A stretch of DNA of 64,000 nt, from contig JAJNNX010000024.1 in the NCBI GenBank assembly GCA_023159155.1, positions 595,919 through 659,918 on the forward strand, written 5' to 3'. A program made the translations under genes and the position numbers. Numbering within the stretch: position 1 is the first letter of the stretch; the number at the start of each line of letters is the position of its first letter. This DNA comes from Ustulina deusta (Eukaryota > Ascomycota > Sordariomycetes > Xylariales > Xylariaceae). Positions 19,025-30,079 of the stretch are shown here, one piece after another. The notes beneath the pieces are model-generated. The model made no database searches, was not told where the DNA came from, and saw nothing but the letters and a program-made list of their open reading frames with translations.

Positions 19025-21942
19025 TCAATGTGGGGGCACAGGTCCAAAGACAGTTCTGCCCTGACCCGGACAACGAGGTGGCGTGACCAAGCAAGCCCCG
19101 ATGGTCACGGGCTTGGCACCGACCATGAAATTCGTTATCTTGTTCGCACGGCACTGGCCATTGCCCTGGCTGCTCGGGCACTTTTCGTCGAGCTTTAAAC
19201 ATGTTGGCACGCAGAAATAACCCAACCCCTCCGACTGGCACGGCTTTGTTTGCACGCATACCAGTTTCCCGTTCCCGCAGCTTCGGTCGCGATTGCAAGG
19301 GTTCAGCTTGATGGTAGGATAGGCGGATAGGCGACTCGTGCCGAAATCGAGAAGCTCGTCCGACGGTACCAGGTTGGCGGGGAGCGCGGTACTGTTGGAG
19401 GCGCCGCCGTTGAGGTCCAACGCCCCCGTCTTGGCGGACCCGCTACCGTCCGGGGCCGCCGAGACAGAGTCGGTATGGCCTGTAGATCCCGGCACACACA
19501 GGCTCGTATTTGTCCATATGGCCGTGGCAGCATGCTCCCACAGTCTAGTGTAGTTGTACACGGTCTGCGGGGTATAGTATATCCTGCAGTCGGCGGGGAG
19601 ATAGGCGAACTGCAGTGGCCAGGTTTGCCCTCGGCGGACCTGGTCGCGCAGGTTGACGCTCGCGTCGAGGATGAAGACGTCGTTCGCTTCGGTACGGTTC
19701 GGCATGAAGTTGGCGTTAGGCGAGTTCAGCGATTGCAGGACTAGCTGGGCGAAGTTGATGTTCCCGTCCAGGACGCCGATGTCGTATCTGCGCGCGCCTC
19801 GACTGCCCGATGGCGCCTGCATGGGGCCGTCCCTAGGTTGACCACCAACGGCGACGGTGCGTACGCCCGCTTCGTGGTGCATCAGCTCCATGAACAGAGC
19901 GCAGGAGGAGTCGCAGATGCCGTCGGAAAGCTAGAGAGAGAGAGAGAGAGAAAACCTAGGTTCTAATATTCACGCCTAGGGGATGAATCAAACCTACGAT
20001 GATGACATCGCTGGCCGCGAACGGTGGGGAGGCACTGGATACCGGCGAAGGGATTGTAAGGTTGGCGGTTTCATCAGTTGATTCGTAATTGAACAGCGCA
20101 TTGGACGTGTTGTATCGTTGCTGGTTCAAGAGTCCAAGTTAGTTGATCATCCCTTTTAAAGAGAGGACACAGTGGTTACTGACCACGTTTGTGAAATTGT
20201 CGCCGTTATAATTGTTAGGGCCGTAAAATTCACCCCAGGAATGGAAGTATTGATTTGTTGCTGCATTGATACGATCTGTAACCACCCACTCACTGGCAGC
20301 GAGCGCATCATAGTAAGGGTCGTCCATCGTCAGGTTGTCCCAGAAGGCTGTATCCGTACTTCCCATAACGTTGGCAGCGTAGTGAGCCCGCATGCGTGAC
20401 CCGGCAAAGGGTTCGACATTGGGGAAGAAGCGTTGGAAGGCGTCAATGGCCAAGAGTGGCTGTCCGCCGACGTTTTGTTGGACATCAATGACAACTTTCG
20501 TCATCCCCGCCGCTTGGGCCTGTTGAATGAATTCTTGGACGGTGCTCTGGAAGGTGTTGATCGCGTCGCCATATTCATCGAAGCTTGGGATACTCAACAC
20601 GGCGATAGAGGAAGCTCGGAGGAAATAGCCTAGCGCACGTTAATATTGTAATCAGTTGCACCTCGAGGAAGAGAAACGCGACCAAGCTGGTTTTGCTCTC
20701 CATCTGTATTTACCTGATAGATATCCTCCCCCGATTGTGCCGAGATCTGGCTGCGCGACGTCGGGTGTCTCAGGATAGGCGGGATTCTCCCATCCACTCA
20801 GTGCCGTCGTGGTCGTCGGTTGAGGCACAGCTGTTGACGGAGAGGGAATATCCGAACTTACAGCTGAGCTTGTGTTGCTTCCACTGTCGTCGTCCTCGTC
20901 GCTGTAGGGGTCGAAGTCTGCAGGGTAGAAACCCAGAACGAAGAAGTTGTAGAAGTCGCCGCCGGTTTCCAAGGGACCCGTCGGGCCTTGGCTGAAATAT
21001 ATGCCTAAATAGTCTTCCGTTTGACTAGTTCCATTCTCGAAAGTCCATGTAATAGTATCTCCAGGGTAAAATGTTGCGCCCCCGCTAAAAACGTTGTAGT
21101 ATCCAAGAATATCCAACGCCGGACTCTGCATCAGTTGGTTCCAATCTGCGTGCGGCTCTAACATTCCTAGAGAGTTATTGGCTGCGAATTGCTCGAGATA
21201 CGTTACCACATCTACGCTGTTAATAGACTGCAGAGCGGCTGGTTGGAAAGAAGTAAAAAAATTGCTGTCAACCAAGTCATCTTCGAAGGGGTCAGCAGAC
21301 ATAATTATATACACGCACGTTCGCAGACGGCCTAGGAAGTTACCATACCTGCTAAATAAACTTTGGGCGGCGAAATCCCATCGGTAGACACCGATACGAC
21401 GTCTCTTGGACTAGCAAACGAAAAGACGGCAAGAACACCCGCATAAAGGGTAAGATGGCCATCATGAGCAGCATAGATAAGTCGGGCGAGATCCGTTTCG
21501 AAATCATACTGGGTGCCATAAAGGCCGTTGTCGACGTTTTGTTGGAGACGGCCAAGACCTTCTATCAAGTCCACGCTATTTTGCTGGTAGCTTGGAGGTG
21601 GATTCCTGAGGTAGGCAAGAGTGCTTTGGAAATGTAGCGTGTCATTGTAATAGGCGATGAAGCGAGTAGCGACGGCAGCATGGAAGGGGACGCTGGTCAT
21701 ACACTCGTACACCAAGCTGGCACTGAACAAGAAAGCTGACCGTGGAGGTGGATTAGATATGCGTTTCGAAGCAACCGATCGGTATTAGAAAAGGGAAACC
21801 TACTTTCCGAGTTCACAATTTCTCCACAAGCCGTGGATTGCACCGCGGGTGCTGTCGCTGTTTCTGTCGCCGTCGTTGGCTGGGCCACAGCAGGACCTGC
21901 TATAAGCCATCCAACAATAGTGAGCAGATATAAGGCCAACAT
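19025..21942 (-). CDS. Secreted S41-family serine peptidase (fungal CPAF-like), 6 exons
   Basis: Predicted secreted endopeptidase of the fungal branch of family S41. Exons on the minus strand: 21942-21804, 21735-21349, 21280-20714, 20629-20184, 20120-19998, 19930-19025; introns are 63-84 bp with GT-AG ends, giving 855 residues in one frame. The first ~20 residues form a signal peptide ending ...GPAVA, followed by a Thr-rich stretch. Domain landmarks: SLVYECMTSVPF and the HDGHLTLY segment of the N-terminal part, LEPHADWNQLM in the middle, IVDVQQNVGGQ-like beta strand (VVIDVQQNVGGQP), then the nucleophile region SDGICDSSCALF (S562/S563) formed across the last splice. A cysteine-rich C-terminal tail (about 12 Cys in 80 residues, e.g. 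CNRDRSCGNGKLVC) is an extra secreted module. The last intron has a perfect (CT)n polypyrimidine tract. Substrate unknown. Confidence 0.85.
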
Positions 21943-22027
21943 AATTTCTGTGAATATAAGTGCAGGCTTGTAGAATTACACGGCCAGGATGAAGGACAAA
22001 ATCCATTGCCTTCATTGTTAACGAAGG

Positions 22028-22034
22028 TTATATA
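22028..22034 (-). promoter_or_regulatory. Candidate TATA box of the S41 peptidase gene
   Basis: TATATAA on the minus strand, about 86 bases upstream of the ATG at 21942, a suitable distance for a fungal core promoter. Confidence 0.45.
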
Positions 22035-22565
22035 GTCTAAATCAAAAATAGCACGTCTCATTCGGGCTAGGCGATGATAGGGGACTTGGCTTGGGGGCCA
22101 GAAAGTCCTGTTGGCTGTATAAGTCCAGGGTTAAAGTGGCGAATGCGACCTCCGTTGATGGTTGCATCATGGTCCTACTCCCAACCGAAAGATTTAGTTC
22201 GCGTCTTACTCCCAGGTATGGCCGTCGCAGAGCCGCAAGCGAAACGATAGAGCTGAGATTTTTAAGACCAGTAGCATATTGCCTTATCACAAATGCATTT
22301 AAATTTAGTTAGAGCATTTAGTTTTTAACGTGAAGGCGACCTACACCTCTTGGAGCTTTACATCCTAGGCTTACGGTGGAATCTATGTTTTCTACGTATT
22401 CGGAGCCGCTCACATGCCCATCCACGCTGCTGCAGTACCGGTCTCAAGTCCTCGATCGGTCACTGTGAGAAACTGACTTCTGGATCTTTCGGAGGAGTTG
22501 GTTCTTATTTCGACGTTTAGTCAAACCTGACATAGGGCACCCGAAGTTCGTTTTCTGCAACGAAT
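22035..22565. other. Divergent promoter region of S41 and HET genes
   Basis: Holds no convincing gene; short frames here overlap the flanks only. Confidence 0.5.
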
Positions 22566-24722
22566 GTGATTCTGTCCTCCTTGAACGATCACAACATGTA
22601 CTCGATCTTACCATCCGACAGACACATCCGGCTTCTCTGGATCCTTCCCGAGTCAAATCAGGGAAAGGAGATACATTGCTCTCTTCAAGTTGTAGACCTA
22701 GACAATCATCCACCGTTTGATTGTCTGTCTTACACGTGGATAAACCCTCTCGGTCTGCCGTCATCTTCGCAAGAGTATCAAGACGAGATACGCGAACCTC
22801 TCAGCGAAGAGATTTTATGTAATGGAGACTCCTTTAAAGTCTCTCGGAACCTATTACAATGCCTCCAATTCTTCCGGCAGAAGGGGTTCTACGTGCGAAG
22901 CGCAGATGTTACAGCCTCCTCGTCTGCCCGGCCGATCTGGATAGACCTGGTCTGTATCAACCAGGATAGTGATGAAAAGCCGCATCAAATCTTGATGATG
23001 AGCGATATCTATGCTCGTGCGCACCGTGTCCTGATCTGGCTGGGCCCTGGGGATAAACATACTCGCCGAGCGACCTCCGTCATCAATCAGCTCGCGTCGA
23101 TTGAAAGTGGAGTCAGTGGCCTACAGTACTATAACCTCGACACTGAAGATCCATGCCCCAAGCTGGGAATTGAGCCGTCTTTTAGTCAAGACGAATGGCG
23201 TAGTTATGCTGCGTTACTTCAGAGGGCCTGGTTTAGTCGGGTTTGGGTGGCTCAAGAGACCTATTTCGCCAAATCCATTGTTGTGTTCAGCGGCGAGACG
23301 GAGATCAGTTGGAAGAACTTGGTGAGATCGGCAAGAGTGTTGCAAGAAACTGGTCTTGCGGAAGCGCTGCAGAGGATGGCCAGAAGTAATAGTGATTTGG
23401 AGGATATGTTGGTTTCGACACCAATCCAGTCGCCGGGCCCAGAACCAAATAGCCCACTAATCAATTCATTTTCGCCCATGAAATCCAGTCTTAACAACCA
23501 GTTTATACTCACCGTATTCGGCGGCGACGAAAAGAAGGTGTCATTTAGTCTGGATAGGTTATTGAGCTACGCCCGCTATCTGGACTCAACGCAGGCTCAC
23601 GATAGGGTCTTCGGTCTTAGAGGGATCTGGCAGGACTCTGCTTCAGGTAGGAGGTTAGGACATTTGGTTCCGGTGGACTATACGAGCTCAGTGTCCGATG
23701 TCTTCATGAATGCTACCTATGCCATAATCTGTGAAATGGAGGACCTTAACGTCCTTCGACTCGTTGGACAACCCCCTACCCGGTTCGAACCCTCCACACT
23801 TGAACTTCCGTCATGGGTGCCAGACTACACGTGCTGGCCGCAACTTCATAATATCACTGTCCATAAAACCTCATCTGCCACAGACGCGAACGAGAATGGG
23901 GATACAGTCTCGCCGGGCCTCGGAGCAGAAGTCCACGGCACTTGGCGAGCTGATGGAGGCAAAGCTTGGCACACCCCTATTCTGGACCGCCAAGCGAAGT
24001 GCTTGACCGTTAAGGGGACTTTGTTTGAAGCTGTCGCTAACATTGGGCCATTTTATCGCCAAATAGATTCAAGACATGAATTACATCTTCTTCTCGGGCA
24101 TCTTTGCGAATGTCCATCATCACCATCTCCGTATGGTCCGGAGTCTTCCATGGCCTGGCTACAGACGCTAGTCGCGGACAGATACCGAGGCCAGCCCGCA
24201 GGCCGTGGTGCTGTTCGGGCTTTCCACGATCTGATTGCTGTCTACGTGAAAGAATTAGAGGAAGGGTGGGAGTTTTCTAGGCTTTACGAGCTTCCCGGGA
24301 CAAGCGATTTCGAAAGGCTACATGAACAGACCAAGAGCGCGATCAAGGATCTCAGTGCGAGGCAGTCCAACCGCGACGTCATCCCTACATGGGAAGAGGT
24401 GCGGCGATTGATCGAGATATCACTTAGGGGTTCAGATGACACGGAAAAATACAGGATGGATTCTGATATGGATGCCATCCGTCAGAGTTTTGACAGAGCA
24501 TACGGTGGTAGACGGATCTTCCGAACTACAGGGAATCACTGGGGTATCTCGTCCGAGTCTCTGAAAGAGGGTGATCAAGTCTGCATCCTATCAGGCGCCG
24601 ATACGCCTTATGTCTTGAGGAAAAGCAGTTGGGGATGGACGGTGGTAGGCGAGGCTTACGTACACGGTATCATGAATGGCGAAGCTGCACATGGTCCATT
24701 CAAAGATTTGAAACTTAAATGA
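22566..24722 (+). CDS. Heterokaryon incompatibility (HET) domain protein
   Basis: Single exon, 718 residues. The HET domain (Pfam HET) spans about 48-200, with all three signature blocks: FDCLSYTW (51-58), IWIDLVCINQD (124-134) and IYARAHRVLIWLG (148-160). These are followed by the AWFSRVWVAQE block near 222-233. The C-terminal GISSESLKEGDQVCILSGAD ... YVLR ... VVGEAYVHGIMNGEA is the conserved tail of single-domain HET proteins. Such proteins act in allorecognition: when triggered by a partner carrying a different allele they cause cell death after hyphal fusion. The second Met (residue 11, at 22596, MYSILPSDRHIRLL) matches the usual family start better than the first. No NACHT, ankyrin or other partner domain is present. 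The gene looks intact. Confidence 0.93.
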   Translation: MILSSLNDHNMYSILPSDRHIRLLWILPESNQGKEIHCSLQVVDLDNHPPFDCLSYTWINPLGLPSSSQEYQDEIREPLSEEILCNGDSFKVSRNLLQCLQFFRQKGFYVRSADVTASSSARPIWIDLVCINQDSDEKPHQILMMSDIYARAHRVLIWLGPGDKHTRRATSVINQLASIESGVSGLQYYNLDTEDPCPKLGIEPSFSQDEWRSYAALLQRAWFSRVWVAQETYFAKSIVVFSGETEISWKNLVRSARVLQETGLAEALQRMARSNSDLEDMLVSTPIQSPGPEPNSPLINSFSPMKSSLNNQFILTVFGGDEKKVSFSLDRLLSYARYLDSTQAHDRVFGLRGIWQDSASGRRLGHLVPVDYTSSVSDVFMNATYAIICEMEDLNVLRLVGQPPTRFEPSTLELPSWVPDYTCWPQLHNITVHKTSSATDANENGDTVSPGLGAEVHGTWRADGGKAWHTPILDRQAKCLTVKGTLFEAVANIGPFYRQIDSRHELHLLLGHLCECPSSPSPYGPESSMAWLQTLVADRYRGQPAGRGAVRAFHDLIAVYVKELEEGWEFSRLYELPGTSDFERLHEQTKSAIKDLSARQSNRDVIPTWEEVRRLIEISLRGSDDTEKYRMDSDMDAIRQSFDRAYGGRRIFRTTGNHWGISSESLKEGDQVCILSGADTPYVLRKSSWGWTVVGEAYVHGIMNGEAAHGPFKDLKLK

Positions 24723-26050
24723 TACTGTCGCGAATATGGTCGGGGGTAATGCTAGGCGGAGTTGATTCGTTAGGGTTTCCACGGACTAATATTTCAGCAA
24801 ATCAACTTATTTACCCAATGCAATTAGGTAAACACATGTGGTTGGGTCCATTGGGTTTCTCTTGATTTCGATGACGGACCTGCCATCCTCTTGAATCTCG
24901 TATATTGAGGATGGGATATGGCTACGCGGTGACTTGATAGGCTAGCAATCCGGAATTGGAGGGTCGCTCTCGGGCCGTTTCTGATAAACCTAAGGCAGCG
25001 TACCAAAAGTAGATTTTCCCGTCATGGAACCACCAATGCTGATAGAAGGGACTACGGCCAGTGGAAGGGGAAGATTTGCGGCTGCTTTGCATCACTATTT
25101 ATAGGCTGGCTACTTTATGCGGCTCGGATTTCCTGTTTTTTTTTGCTCCCTGAAAATGCAGCTTCCATGTTTGGAGAGTCACGCCTACTGCGACCTCGTA
25201 TTCAGAGGTTGCAGAAGATAAGGGCTGTCCTGATACCACCTCATGAATTGAGGAAGCAGGCTGCGGCACTAGTCCTGTCGGCTGGGCCAGTCTGTAATCA
25301 GGGGTATGCGTTGTTTGTTACCCAAACAATACCTAACAAGGCTTTGTGCAAAATAAGGCGTTCTTAATCGCGTTGTTGGAACCGATGATTTACCGATGCA
25401 GCAGGTAGCAATTAGGTAGCAGGGTGGTAGAAAAAGAAGCTGATAGCGTGGTTAAAATAGAAACCTGATTGATTCCGGGAAGGGGGCTCGATAGACAGAT
25501 GACTTCTTGGTAGGGCGTAAAAAGCAACCCCCTCTTTGAATAAAAATGGAATTATAATGGATTCCTATTCGTGCAAAACAATCTACCCTAATGCATCCCC
25601 CTTCGGACGCAACCTTAGCTCGGCATGGAACAGCTAGACAGGCTTGGGGTATAACGGCGAACCATACCGGCCGCAAGTATAGGGCATTTGAGAAATTTCA
25701 AAAGTACTGTAGCCGAGATCGCGTTTAATAGGATAGCCGATCTTTGAAAAGAACAAATTAGTGCTGGTAGGGAGCAATTTGGCTTCCTCTTTTTTGCTAA
25801 CTCTTGTCGATCATCCCCCGCTTGTTTGATACGTTTTTTTGGCTGTGGCTTCAGGCCAGTGTGTTAAATCCCTTGATGACTTGTAGGACCGTTATCTGGG
25901 CCCTTCGAAAACAAAGCTGGTTAGATAGCCATTCAAACACCCGGAATCCCATCTACCGGCAGTAGATAAGCAACCATACACTACCTAAACATATGTTGAA
26001 GTGGGCAATTGTAAGCAGATTGTGCTAGTATAAAGAGGCACTCGCTTTGC
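24723..26050. other. 1.3-kb transition into the AT desert
   Basis: No recognisable gene; frames at 25143-25367 and 25452-25676 have no domain. Base composition falls gradually from about 25.9 kb on. Confidence 0.45.
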
Positions 26051-27263
26051 ATACTAGCAAATAAGCCAAACTTACACTTCCTAGCATAATCCTAGTAATT
26101 AATATTAAGGAACCAAGCAAATAAAAGTACATGGAAAACTTTAATTCAATATAAATGCTAGCTAAGGGTGGTTAATAATTCTTTATATATATAAAAAACG
26201 TAGTGTTTTTAATGAATTTAACGTTTTCTTATAACTATATAAATCATAAACTAGTTTTTATTAATTATTTTATGGTTTTTTTTTCTTATTTATACCACTT
26301 TAATATATTTTTTTACTAGTAGCGTTATTAGTAATAATTATTAAATAAATAACGGAGTATATTAAAATCAAGTTATGCGTGTAAAGTTATCAAACTAAAA
26401 AAAACAAGTTATATAGGTTTATTATTAAAGAAAACATCTTTTATAAGCTCTCGGTATTACTAATAACTTATAGAATAACTAAGTTAAAAAATAAACTATA
26501 AATTTAAATTTTAATATAATAAACTATATTAATTAAACATTATTAATATTATAAAGAATTTAAAGCTATGTTATATTAAAAAATAAAGCATAATAAATCA
26601 CTTTTTAGTTACGTTTACCTAGATACTTAAGTACTTACTAAGTTTTCATTATAAAACTTAAGCTAGTATAGTTTTTATAAATATTTACCTAGGTTTAAAA
26701 AGAGCAAACTTTATTTTTTATATATATAATTAAACTATAACTTTATTAATTTATAACTTTTTAAACAAAATTTTAAAAAAATAAAAGAAAATAATTTAAA
26801 AGAATAAAATGAAAAGTTTTAATAATAATAAAATATTTATTAAAAAATGAAAAATAAACAATAAAAAATAAAGAGAAATTATTAAAAAACAAAGGAAATT
26901 TAAAACCTTTATTTTATTTTATAAATTTAAGATTTTTTAAACTTCGATTTATAATACTATATAATATAAATCACTTTATAATATATATAAATAAATAAAT
27001 AAATTAAATAACTCTCAAGTTTTTTAATTAATATTAGTAAAGATTAAAGGTTAATTGTTATAAAAATGCATTTTAAAATGTTTAAAAAAGCAGAAATATT
27101 ATAAATATATATAGAAAAAATTAAAAAAATTAAAATAAAAGCAAAATTAAAATTGATATAAAGAAATAAATAAAAAAGTAAAGATTATAACAATTTATAC
27201 TTAAAGATTTACTTTAAATATTTAGTTTATATATTTTATAATATTTAATATATAATGCATAAC

Positions 27264-27725
27264 ATAAGCTCGCTTCGCACATAAGCTTGTTTTATATTTT
27301 CTTTTTTATATTTTTACATATAATTTATTAGTAAAAATACTTAGTCTATTTTATATTAATTTTTTTTTTAGTTTAATAGCTATAATAAAATAGATTATAT
27401 TGCTAGATTTAAAATTAAGTTATAAATTTAAAAACAATTTTTTTAATTTTATAGCTATTTTATTTATAGCGTTATAGCAAAGTATGCTAAAATAATCCCT
27501 ATAATCTTTTAAAACTTAAGTATTTCTAAAAATAAAATAGCTATAAAATTATAGAAAATATATTTAGATTTTTTATTTGATTAAGATTCTAAAGGTTTAA
27601 ATTATTAGTTCGTACAACTTATATTAATAAAGTTATAAAAAGTAAGCTAAGTATTTTACTAAAGAATTTATATATAAAAATATAAAAAAAAATGCAAAAC
27701 AAACTTATATATAAAACAAGCTTAT
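27264..27725. mobile_element. Fold-back (MITE-like) element, copy 1
   Basis: Begins ATAAGCTCGCTT and ends CAAGCTTAT. The left arm (AAGCTTGTTTTATATTTTCT...) is the reverse complement of the right arm for at least 80 bases. Inner segments (ATTTTATAGCTATTTTATTT and its complement; AATAATCCCTATAAT near the centre) also pair, so almost all of it can fold on itself. No coding capacity. Confidence 0.6.
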
Positions 27726-28517
27726 ATTATATATTATATATATAGATTAAGTATAGAAACTAATATAAAGAATATTTATTTTAAAACCTAGGTTTAAAAT
27801 TTATATATTTTTAAATATATAAATATTCTTAATTTAATATTAATAGCTAAACTTTAATAATTATATCTTAAAATATTAAACAAATAATGAAACTTTTAAA
27901 ACTAATTAATTTTTAGTTTTTTTTTTGTTTTATTCATTAAATATAGTTATACTTGATTAAAAAAAGCTCTTTAAAACGTAGAGGTAAATAGTAAAATAAG
28001 CAGTAGAAGTAATAAAGTAAGTAGTAAAAAGTTAGCGAGTAGTAGGACAAGTCTAAAGTAAAGAAAAAGATAAGAAAAAAAACAAAAATAAAGATAAAAT
28101 AAATACAAAGAAAAAAAGAACAAGCAAGATAAAAATAAAAATAATAGCAATAATAATAATAATAATAATAAAAATAACCCTTGCTTTAATAATCCTAAAG
28201 GTTAAGCTTTTTGTAATGTTTTAAAATTAACTGTTTTTTGTTTTTTTAAAAACATTTAATATTAAAGCTTTATTATTTTATAGATATAAAAATAAAAATA
28301 TAATTTAGAAAATCTAATATAGATTTATATAATAAAATTCTTTATTAAATAGAATATTATATAAAATATCGAATTAAATAACTATAGTTTTAAAAAATAA
28401 CATTAATAGTTTTTATTTAATATCAAATCATTTAATTTTTAGTTTTTTATATAATAATAATAATTCATAAATAATATTTATTAAATATATTATTATAGTT
28501 ATATTATAATAGATAAT

Positions 28518-28977
28518 ATAAGCTCGCTTTATATATAAGCTTGTTTTGCATTTTTTCTTTATATTTTTACATATAAATTCTTTAGTAAAATATTTAGTCT
28601 ATTTTTTCGAACTGTTTTAAGTTAGTAGCTATAATAAAATAAATTATATAGTTAGATTCAAAATTAAATTATAAATCTAAAAATAACTTTTTCAATTTTA
28701 TAGCTATTTTATTTATAATGTTATAACAAATTATATTAAAATAATCCCTATAATTTTATAAAGTTTAGATATTTTTAAAAATAAAATAGCTATAAAATTA
28801 TAGAAATTATTTTTAGATTTTTTATTTTATTATAAACCTAAATATATATTTTATTTTAGTATAGCTACTAACTTAAGAAAGTTAGCAAAAAGTAAAAGAA
28901 ATAGCTTTACTAAGAAATTATATATAAAAATACAAAGAAAAAAATATAAAACAAGCTTATATATAAAGCAAGCTTAT
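28518..28977. mobile_element. Fold-back element, copy 2
   Basis: Same ends (ATAAGCTCGC ... CAAGCTTAT), length and centre (AATAATCCCTATAAT) as copy 1, with scattered differences. Confidence 0.6.
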
Positions 28978-29589
28978 GTTATAAATTATATTAAATTAAT
29001 AAATAACAGCTTTAACTTTTATAAAATTTAAGTAATATAGATAAATAAAGGGACTTTTCTTAGAGAGGCCCACATAGCTTTATATAGCTTGTATAGCTTA
29101 GCTTTAGACCTTTACATAAAGTAACCTCTCTTAAGGTTGCTTTAAAAGGCCTTTTTTTTTTAATCTATATCACGTTTACACTTATAGATTGCTTTACTAC
29201 CTTTAGTAGTTCGTTCTATTAAGGTTTAAAAAGCTTAAAAAATTCTGATTTTAATAAAAAATATTACTTATAAATTTACATCTTATTTTTATATTAATTA
29301 TTAATAAAACTTCATATAATTTATATAAATTTAATTATTTTTATTATATAATAATACTTAAAAATATATAATTATAAAATAAAAATATTTAAAGTAAACA
29401 TTAATAATTAAAAAAAGCTTTATAATAATATAAACAATATAGATTTATAAAAAAGTGTTAAAAATAAAAATAAGCAAGATCTTTTTTTTAATTATAATAT
29501 TTTTTATAATTAAGATGATTTTTATAATAATAATAGCATTTATAATTATAATAATAATTATGGCTTAATAAACCAAGATTCCTTTACTT

Positions 29590-30060
29590 TAAAGACTAGT
29601 TAAGAGATAAAAGAGAGCTCTAGACCTATAGATGCCGAGGAAAAGACGGGGCAGTGTTATGGACTTAGAGATAGTGACGAGGAGATAGCAGAGGCCTCCG
29701 GACCCGGAGAGAGCGAGGAAAGGATAGGGAATCCTTCTTTCGATGATAACTTGGGATTCGGCAACATGGAAATTGACGAACTTGATGAAGTCCCTCAAGG
29801 GATCGACGGCAGCGGGCAGGGGGGACAACGGGACAAGGGACCGAATTCTAGTCCAGATACAAAGAGCTTGTCATTTGGAACCCGAGGGGAGAAGACTGCG
29901 GGGGGGAGGACGAAGGGTCGCACCGTGTCGGATCTAGGAAGAAAGTGGCCAGACCATATCGAGAGAAGAGTCATGGGGTCTTAATGACATCAGTGAGTAG
30001 ATGGGTTGGTGGTGGTAGTGGTGGGAACAATTTCGCCACGTCAATAAAAAACGGGGGTAC
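29590..30060 (+). pseudogene. Island of normal composition inside the AT desert, gene fragment
   Basis: About 470 bases with ordinary base composition and sharp borders to AT-only DNA. On the plus strand one frame is open from just after a TAA at about 29601 to a stop at 29982-29984. It gives an acidic, Gly/Ser-rich stretch (…SDEEIAEASGPG…, …NMEIDELDEVPQGIDG…) and a basic end (GRKWPDHIERRVMGS). There is no convincing start codon, so it looks like the 3' part of a larger gene or element. I do not recognise it. Confidence 0.4.
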
Positions 30061-30079
30061 AAGGGTTACAAGAGATTTA

